Shown here: positions 14,492 through 20,283 of the stretch, piece after piece | Layout of the letters: each line of letters starts with the position of its first letter | Numbering within the stretch: the stretch's first letter is position 1 | Source: SP202 sp036339395 | GTDB taxonomy: Bacteria > Planctomycetota > Phycisphaerae > Phycisphaerales > SM1A02 | DNA: 20,283 bases | Assembly (NCBI GenBank): GCA_036339395.1 | Contig: JAYZBD010000020.1 | Span: 1 to 20,283, forward strand | Direction of reading: 5' to 3' | Program-made: the position numbers and the translations under genes | Notes under the pieces: generated by a model | Databases searched by the model: none | Seen by the model: the letters and a program-made list of their open reading frames with translations, nothing else | What the model was told of the DNA's origin: nothing

Positions 14492-17400
14492 TCACTGAAC
14501 GGTCCAGTCCGGCAGTGGTACAAGGTCGACAAACTCAGCAGTCTCAAGAATGAGATACGTGCCACTCGATCTTGCTGCGCGGATTCTACTATCGAGTGGG
14601 TAGAGGTCAAACAGGTCGAGCAATCGACCCTGTCGATCCAGCATGTGGACACGGTAGAGATGTCTTCGTCCCTGTGGACTGCCGGTTCCCGGGAGATGCG
14701 TGATCGACTGGAGATAGGTCAACAGGAGCCATCCACCCTCATGTTCAAGCAGGAGTTCATGTTCAAGATCACCCGGAATGCTGTCAGCACCGATCAATAC
14801 ACCATCAGCATCGTGCACGGCCATGCCACCTTCACGAAGCAGGGTGAATCCACCAGGTCGAACGTCCATCTGGATCGCCACACCAATATCCCTGTGAACG
14901 GGGTTCTCAAGAAGCCCTTCAATCCGGCCATGAGCCAGAGAAACATCCAGCAGTTCATCGGCTGCATCAAGTACAACCAGGCTGTTGCCTGATGCCCAGG
15001 CGTACTGGGTGTCAAGCAGGTCGGGGGAGGTGTTGAGCCATTCGGCCCGTTGCCCTGGCCACCCGACCGCGGCAATTCCACTGTCGCCTCCAAGGACGAG
15101 GTCATCAAGGGGCGAGCGTGCGAGCCAGCGGACATCCCCGATTTCGCCAGGCCACTGAACACGCTGCACATCCAGGCTCCGAGTATCAACGAAGTAGACA
15201 ACCGGGTTTGCATTGCTCACGGCCAGGGGGTGATCCGCAACTGGATCCGGTCCGACAGCCATGAAGCCGCCCGGCCAGGGCAGGAGATCATGAACAACAC
15301 GAAGGGGCAGTGAAGCGTGTCTCCATTCCGGCGCGCCTCCCGGATCGGTCAGGATACGCACCTGCCCGTCACTTCGAATGAAGGAAATCATGTCGGACTC
15401 GGCGGCGACCAGCAGTTCATCGGGTTCAATCAGGTGCCCACTGGGCCTGATCGACTGCCGGATCGCTGCTCCTGCCTCCAGGGGTGGAAACTCGGCACCG
15501 ACATCTTCAACTCCACCGATATGTTCGCCAGTGGCATCATCCATCACCATCAACTCGATACGCCCGCCCTCATGTGCACCAAGAAGGGCAGTACGTCCAT
15601 CTTCCTGCTGGAGGATCGATTCAACGGCCATGGCAACGGGCTTTTTCCATCGCACCTGGAGGGTCTCCTGATCAAATGCGACGAGTTCTTCACCCGTGGC
15701 GATCAGCAGCAGGTCCTCCGTGATCCCTGCCCGTGAATAGGGACTGCCGTGAACCAGTCGTCCGCGGATTCTCCGTGCTTCTCCGAGATTGCCTGTCGAT
15801 GGTTCAATCCCCTCCATGCTTCCGATGGTGGCAAGGATGTCCGTGGGGGCGAGTGGACCACTGCTGCCGATGAGGGGCCGTTCACCATGGCGCTGTTGCC
15901 ACCCGATGACAAGGGCTCTTGCAGTCTGGAAGCGTTCATGTTCCAGGAGCAGGTCGATCGTTGACGCCAGTTGGCGAGCAAGCTTCTGTGCATCAGGTGT
16001 CCAGCGGAGATTCCATCGTGCGGCTGCAACCTGTTCTTCCACGGAACCTGTGCCTGCCGCTTCCGCCAAGGGCCCTGAACTCACATCGAGATCATCGATT
16101 CCAGCAAGGCGTTGTCGAGCCCATATTGATCCAGGGGCATGCACGTTGTTCTCAACATGCCATGCATCGCCAATTTCATCCTGCATGAGGATCGCCAGCC
16201 AGTGTTCGGCAGCTGCACGAGGAACCGTGTCGTACAACCAGTCGCCCAATGCCAACTGGGTCTCAAGCTGCTGCGAGGCCGTTATTGCAGTCCGCTTCAT
16301 CATCCCCGCCACGAGTTCACCCGCAGGCTCCTGCCCAGGCTCAAGGCGTTTCATCGCCGCGACAAGATGTTCAAGCAGCCGGTCTCGAGCTGTTTCGTCC
16401 TCCGGGTCTTCTTCAAGCAGGTCCAGCATGTTTCCTGCAGCTTCGACCAGGAGCGCGTTGTTCCCGCTTCTCGCTGCAAGTCGGACGAGATCCATCCGTG
16501 GTTCCAAGGATTCCGGAGTCGACTCGATCCTGTCCTGGAGGGCTGTTTCAGCACGCTCAAAGGCGCAGTAGGCTTCAAGCGTAGTGGGTCCGGCGACGAA
16601 CAGTTGCGAGCCTGCGAGCAGCGCGTTCCCCGAACGGGAAATCTGCAGTTCCGTATCGATGTTCCCTGTTGCACTGTCGACCTGGAGGAGCCGATCCTGC
16701 ATGGGGATGATGATGCTGTCTTCAAGGATCTGGATTCGACCTGCAATGTCCTCCTCGGAGTCGATCCACTGGTGCCGCCAGAGTGGCACATCCAGGTTGT
16801 CAATCTTGAAACAACTCAAGTCGATTCCGACCGAGAAGATGTACGTGCCGTCTGACAGCAGGTACAGGGGTTCATTCCACGAGGGCGAACTGACCAGTGA
16901 CCATGAATCCAGCACCTCGCCCGTAGCAGGATCGAGCATGAAGAGGGTTCGTCCATCCGGAGCATGTGCAAGCAGCCCTCCTGGAATACGAACAGGCTGG
17001 AGGGATGTGTAGGGTCGCATGCGGGTTTCGAACGCATTCGGATCTGGTGGAGGCATTCGTTGTACCCAGAGCAGGTCACCGGTTGCCGCATCGACGGAGG
17101 CAATGGCGCCGGCGGTCGTTCGTACATGAATGCGATCACCATCGGCCAGGGGCATTGAAACAGCCTGCTCGATGTTTCTCCGGAGTTGACCCGAGGAGGC
17201 GATCCAACGTGACCAGAGCACTTCGCCGTGGACAAGATCAATGGCAACCAGTGACTCGCTGACAAGTTGCTGTCGGCTGAGTCTTCGGGCCATGACGTAG
17301 GCGACTCCTTCGTGAATCACCGGCGAACTGCAGGGAAACAGGTCATTCGACATGGGTATGTCGGGGTTGCCGTCCAGAATGACGGACCATCGAAGCCGGC

Positions 17401-18496
17401 CGGTCTCCACATCCAGGCAGAGAATCGCGCCATCGCTCGATCGCTCATCTCCATAGTTGATTCCGGCGATGGTGACGATGAACCGACCCTCGATGGCCAC
17501 CTCGTTCATCCCATTTGGCCGCTCATTGGGGTCAAGCGTGAAGTCGGCCTGTCGATGCTTGTAATGCCACTGTTCCTGCCCGGTCAGCACGTCGAAGGCG
17601 ATCACGTCCCTGCCGAGATTCAGGAAGATCAGGTCGCCATGGATCGTGGGTGACGAGGTCGTATACCAGCCCGATTCGGTTCTCACCTGCAGGCCTTCAC
17701 TCGCGTTCCTGGCAAGCCTGTTCGGCACGCCGAATCGGCGTGCAAGCAGGCTGTCTTCCAGCGAGGTCGACCAGATCGACAGGCCAACGAGGTGCTCCAT
17801 GTTCGAAGATGCCCCGGTGTCGTGGATCGTGGTCGAGGTCCATGGAGACGGTTCGAATCGCCATTGACCGATCGCTTCGAGCCATGGTTCGGCGGCTGAA
17901 CCGAGTGAGGCAAGCGCATCCTTGTTTTCATCGAGTGCCACTTGATCACCAATCATGGCTGCTGCCATTGCAAGTCCATGGCGGGCATTGGCCATCGCCT
18001 GGTCATCTGCGTCCGGGTGCAGCAACACACGACGCAGTCGTTCCGTACCTCGACCGGGCGCCCCACGTTCAATGTCACGGTGTCCCAGGTAGAGCAGGGC
18101 GGTGAGTCCCGCCGGAGTAAGTTCCCATCGCTGGTGGACATTCACAAGTTCATTTCGCTCCAGCGCAGCTGCAGCTGCATCACTCCACTGCATGCGCCAG
18201 GCCTCCAGCAGTGCCGGCTTTTCCCGGAGCCGTTCAAGAACCATCGCCCGGACCCCCTGGAATTGGTTTCCTCCCCCGCCCTCGACAGGCACTACACGAC
18301 CGGCCGAGTTCTCAAGGAGTTCCTGGAGTCGCAGTGCAGCGCCCGCTGGATCAGTTTCAGCAAGTTGGTCCGCGGCATGAAGCAGGTCCAGTGCCGTCGG
18401 TGATTCATCGACGTAGACGGGGTTGTCCTGTCCACCTGCCGAAGCGATGGTGAAGAGGATGGCCAGGAGGGTCGGGATGGCCTGTGGGATCGGCAT
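14492..18496 (-). CDS. Giant secreted PQQ-repeat beta-propeller protein
   Basis: A 1334-aa protein. The frame is open 96 codons further upstream, but the ATG at 18496 gives a signal peptide (PIPQAIPTLLAILFTIASAG) and avoids crossing the divergent lipoprotein gene. A helical, TPR-like region (about 30-230) comes first. PQQ-type strands follow, with the recurring pattern V-x-A-(F/L/I)-D-x(2)-T-G-x(3)-W: VIAFDVLTGQEQWHY near 295, LCLDVETGRLRWS near 360, VAIDLVHGEVLWS near 417, ASVDAATGDLLWV near 465 and FMLDPATGEVLDSW near 518. A helical linker runs about 640-860. A second, more diverged propeller (LVAFDQETLQVRWKK near 940) fills the C-terminus. It may be a BamB-like scaffold or an envelope sensor; no dehydrogenase active site was recognised. 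Confidence 0.85.
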   Translation of the reverse strand: MPIPQAIPTLLAILFTIASAGGQDNPVYVDESPTALDLLHAADQLAETDPAGAALRLQELLENSAGRVVPVEGGGGNQFQGVRAMVLERLREKPALLEAWRMQWSDAAAAALERNELVNVHQRWELTPAGLTALLYLGHRDIERGAPGRGTERLRRVLLHPDADDQAMANARHGLAMAAAMIGDQVALDENKDALASLGSAAEPWLEAIGQWRFEPSPWTSTTIHDTGASSNMEHLVGLSIWSTSLEDSLLARRFGVPNRLARNASEGLQVRTESGWYTTSSPTIHGDLIFLNLGRDVIAFDVLTGQEQWHYKHRQADFTLDPNERPNGMNEVAIEGRFIVTIAGINYGDERSSDGAILCLDVETGRLRWSVILDGNPDIPMSNDLFPCSSPVIHEGVAYVMARRLSRQQLVSESLVAIDLVHGEVLWSRWIASSGQLRRNIEQAVSMPLADGDRIHVRTTAGAIASVDAATGDLLWVQRMPPPDPNAFETRMRPYTSLQPVRIPGGLLAHAPDGRTLFMLDPATGEVLDSWSLVSSPSWNEPLYLLSDGTYIFSVGIDLSCFKIDNLDVPLWRHQWIDSEEDIAGRIQILEDSIIIPMQDRLLQVDSATGNIDTELQISRSGNALLAGSQLFVAGPTTLEAYCAFERAETALQDRIESTPESLEPRMDLVRLAARSGNNALLVEAAGNMLDLLEEDPEDETARDRLLEHLVAAMKRLEPGQEPAGELVAGMMKRTAITASQQLETQLALGDWLYDTVPRAAAEHWLAILMQDEIGDAWHVENNVHAPGSIWARQRLAGIDDLDVSSGPLAEAAGTGSVEEQVAAARWNLRWTPDAQKLARQLASTIDLLLEHERFQTARALVIGWQQRHGERPLIGSSGPLAPTDILATIGSMEGIEPSTGNLGEARRIRGRLVHGSPYSRAGITEDLLLIATGEELVAFDQETLQVRWKKPVAMAVESILQQEDGRTALLGAHEGGRIELMVMDDATGEHIGGVEDVGAEFPPLEAGAAIRQSIRPSGHLIEPDELLVAAESDMISFIRSDGQVRILTDPGGAPEWRHASLPLRVVHDLLPWPGGFMAVGPDPVADHPLAVSNANPVVYFVDTRSLDVQRVQWPGEIGDVRWLARSPLDDLVLGGDSGIAAVGWPGQRAEWLNTSPDLLDTQYAWASGNSLVVLDAADELLDVSLAHGRIEGLLENPVHRDIGVAIQMDVRPGGFTLLREGGMAVHDADGVLIGADSIPGDLEHELLLEHEGGWLLLTYLQSITHLPGTGSPQGRRHLYRVHMLDRQGRLLDLFDLYPLDSRIRAARSSGTYLILETAEFVDLVPLPDWTVQ

Positions 18497-18547
18497 GCTG
18501 ATTGTCAGGATTCTAGGCCGATGGGCCGGCCGTGGTAGAGTGCATTC

Positions 18548-19042
18548 ATGTCCCGTTGTACCTGGATTCTCGGCTTCCTCCTCCTGGGCGTCATTCCCTT
18601 CGCCGGGTGTGCGCCAGCCCCCTCCATCGTGATCGAGTCCGTTGAAGTAGTTGGAGAACATGACGAGGCCGCGGCCCTCGTGTTCAAGGGAACAATCTCG
18701 AACTCCCACGAGCAGACCCTCCGCCTTCTCGAGTTCGACTACACCATGTCCATGCATGGTCGACAGGTCTACCAGGGGCGACATGCAGCCGAGATGACCT
18801 TGACCGAGGGTTCGAAACGCACGTTCACGCTTCCCGCATCCTTCCCGTTGTTGCTGCAGGACTACAGGGGGCTTGGATTTCTCCCGGATTCATCTCATTG
18901 GTCGCTTTCCGGCAATCTCGTCTACCTGGGCGAGGGTGTGCTTGCGGAAACCTTCCTGGACATGGGATTCCGACCCTCGGTTGGATTCAAAGCATCCGGT
19001 GACCTGCAATGGCCATCGAACAGAACCGCATCGGTGCGCTGA
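18548..19042 (+). CDS. Small lipoprotein, possible LEA14/WHy-like domain
   Basis: A 164-aa protein with a lipoprotein signal peptide: a hydrophobic stretch ILGFLLLGVIPFAGC with Cys21 as the lipidation site (F-A-G-C). The mature part is predominantly beta: IVIESVEVVGE, then AALVFKGTISNSHEQTLRLL, FDYTMSMHGRQVYQGRHA and RTFTLPASFPL. This strand order, with an 'N/S..E..L.L..FDY.....G' core, recalls LEA14/WHy-type domains, a weak family call made by eye. It is divergent from the PQQ-repeat gene with 51 bp between starts, so the two may share regulation. The spacer contains GGCCGGCC, and a TAGAAT on the minus strand could be a -10 box for the PQQ gene. Confidence 0.75.
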   Translation: MSRCTWILGFLLLGVIPFAGCAPAPSIVIESVEVVGEHDEAAALVFKGTISNSHEQTLRLLEFDYTMSMHGRQVYQGRHAAEMTLTEGSKRTFTLPASFPLLLQDYRGLGFLPDSSHWSLSGNLVYLGEGVLAETFLDMGFRPSVGFKASGDLQWPSNRTASVR

Positions 19043-19223
19043 ATCCTCCGCAGAATCCGGACAGGTCATACACCCCGCGATTGCATCCGATCTGAACCAT
19101 CTCATGCAGCATGATCAGTTGGATTGAAACTCCTGCTCTTGATGCAGCATCCCCCTGAATGCCCCGTTGAACCGGGCCGATGGTAGGCATGGTCACGTTT
19201 CCGGTTGACCTGCAGGAGCTGCC

Positions 19224-20279
19224 ATGTGCCTCAATGATCTCCTTCAACGAGCTGACGACCTTCGAGCCTCCGATCTGCACCTGGTGCCGGGTCATCCTCC
19301 CATGGTGCGTGTCCATACGATGATTGAACCGATGGACGCGCCCGTGCTGCGCAACGAGGATGTTCTGCAATGCTTCGAGTCGATGGCGACCGATGCTCAG
19401 CGAGCACGGTTCGAAGAACGTGGAGACATGGATTTCTCTCATGAAGTAAGCGGCCTGGGGCGGTACAGGGTCAATGCACACCGGCAGCGAGGCGTGATAG
19501 CACTTGCTCTTCGAATGGTTCGGAGCGAGGTGCCGGAACTGTCCTCATTGAACCTTCCTTCCACGGTTGCGAACCTTACACGCCTGCCTCGTGGACTCGT
19601 CCTGGTTACGGGAGACACCGGTTCAGGCAAGTCGACAACACTGGCAGCGATGATCTCCGCAATGAATCGTCGAGCACGGCTTCACGTGATCACCCTGGAG
19701 GATCCAATCGAGTACAGGCTTGAATCGGAGAAATGCCTCATTGAACAGCGTGAACTCGGCCAGGACATGGCCTCCTTCTCATCGGGGTTGAAGCATGCCC
19801 TGCGGCAGGATCCCGACATCATTCTCGTCGGCGAGATGCGTGATCTGGAGACGACTGCATTGGCGATGTCCGCTGCCGAGACGGGGCACCTTGTTCTTTC
19901 AACGCTGCATACGGTCAATGCCAGCCAGACAGTCGAGCGGATCATCGACATGTATCCCGCCGGTCAGCAGAACCAGATCCGTGCGATGCTCGGCAATACG
20001 CTCCAGGCGGTCGTATCGCAGACTCTCTTCAGGAGAATCGACCAGGAAGGCATGATCCCCGCCGTCGAACTTCTTCTCTGCACGCCGGCAGTCCGCAACA
20101 TCATCCGTGAGTCACGGACGTTCGAAATACCAAACGTGTTTGAGACCAGTCGTTCAGTCGGGATGATCAGTCTCGATGCCTCGATTACCGAGCTCTGCAG
20201 ACGCGGGTGCATCAGCCAGGATGATGCTCTCGCTCGCGCAGTTTCGCCGGGGTACGTGTCCCGGCAGCTGGCCGCGTAG
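19224..20279 (+). CDS. pilT: Type IV pilus twitching motility ATPase PilT
   Basis: A 351-aa cytoplasmic hexameric ATPase that powers pilus retraction. An AGGAG SD sequence lies 5 nt before ATG 19224. The N-terminal PAS-like domain has ASDLHLVPGHPPMVRVH. Walker A is GDTGSGKST (130-138), the Asp box is LEDPIEY (158-164), Walker B is DPDIILVGEMRD (196-207), and the His box is ETGHLVLSTLHT (219-230). The retraction-type AIRNLIRE motif is present as AVRNIIRE (289-296), which separates PilT from PilB extension motors. PilU is an alternative paralogue, but length and motif favour PilT. No other pilus gene is in the window. It lies 181 nt after the lipoprotein gene, far enough to have its own promoter, though none is clear. 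Confidence 0.95.
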   Translation: MCLNDLLQRADDLRASDLHLVPGHPPMVRVHTMIEPMDAPVLRNEDVLQCFESMATDAQRARFEERGDMDFSHEVSGLGRYRVNAHRQRGVIALALRMVRSEVPELSSLNLPSTVANLTRLPRGLVLVTGDTGSGKSTTLAAMISAMNRRARLHVITLEDPIEYRLESEKCLIEQRELGQDMASFSSGLKHALRQDPDIILVGEMRDLETTALAMSAAETGHLVLSTLHTVNASQTVERIIDMYPAGQQNQIRAMLGNTLQAVVSQTLFRRIDQEGMIPAVELLLCTPAVRNIIRESRTFEIPNVFETSRSVGMISLDASITELCRRGCISQDDALARAVSPGYVSRQLAA

Positions 20280-20283
20280 GGCT

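Noticed and set aside
18497..18784. 96-codon upstream extension of the PQQ-repeat gene
   Set aside because: It lies antisense to the lipoprotein gene, has no secretion signal at its start, and an internal Met begins a clear signal peptide at 18496.
18987..19481. 164-aa minus-strand frame across the lipoprotein/pilT gap
   Set aside because: It overlaps the ends of two supported genes and has no domain or signal.

Overview
This 20.3 kb window reads as ordinary chromosome from a Gram-negative-type bacterium. It most probably belongs to Planctomycetota, class Phycisphaerae. That assignment is an inference from several things seen together: a lipid A and outer-membrane assembly cluster with an LpxC-FabZ fusion, a UVR-motif protein of a type I associate with planctomycetes, giant PQQ-repeat and TPR secreted proteins, many GAT/GAC and GAA/GAG codons, and G+C of roughly 58-60% by eye. 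I see no insertion sequence, phage gene, CRISPR array, tRNA or rRNA.

Left part (1-5900): The window opens inside an ExbD/TolR-like gene. It is followed, with a GTGA stop/start overlap, by a secreted 788-aa TPR-type protein. A sigma-70 family factor runs convergently on the minus strand. A 453-nt divergent spacer separates that factor from a tandem-UVR-motif protein, and gcvT (glycine cleavage T protein) lies 23 nt downstream of the latter.

Central part (5900-14150): This is an envelope-biogenesis locus. One lpxD copy is on the minus strand, divergent from a plus-strand run of bamA, two tandem ompH/skp-like genes, a second lpxD, a fused lpxC-fabZ, and lpxA. It resembles the proteobacterial bamA-skp-lpxD-fabZ-lpxA order, but with a second skp, a second lpxD, and fabZ carried as the C-terminal domain of LpxC. 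The products would import and fold outer-membrane proteins (OmpH, BamA) and carry out the first three steps of lipid A synthesis (LpxA, LpxC, LpxD). No lpxB or other later lipid A gene lies in the window.

Right part (14150-20283): A very acidic 96-aa protein (half Asp/Glu) lies just downstream of a 1334-aa secreted protein with PQQ-type beta-propeller repeats, both on the minus strand. Divergent from these is a small lipoprotein with a possible LEA14/WHy-like domain, followed by a PilT-family type IV pilus retraction ATPase.

The most unusual points are the two differing LpxD paralogues flanking bamA, the LpxC-FabZ fusion inside a bam/skp/lpx cluster, the tandem diverged Skp-like chaperones, the hyperacidic protein beside the giant propeller protein, and perfect 6-6-6 inverted repeats in two divergent promoter regions. 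I do not see convincing evidence of a wholly new system. The envelope locus is the best candidate for follow-up.
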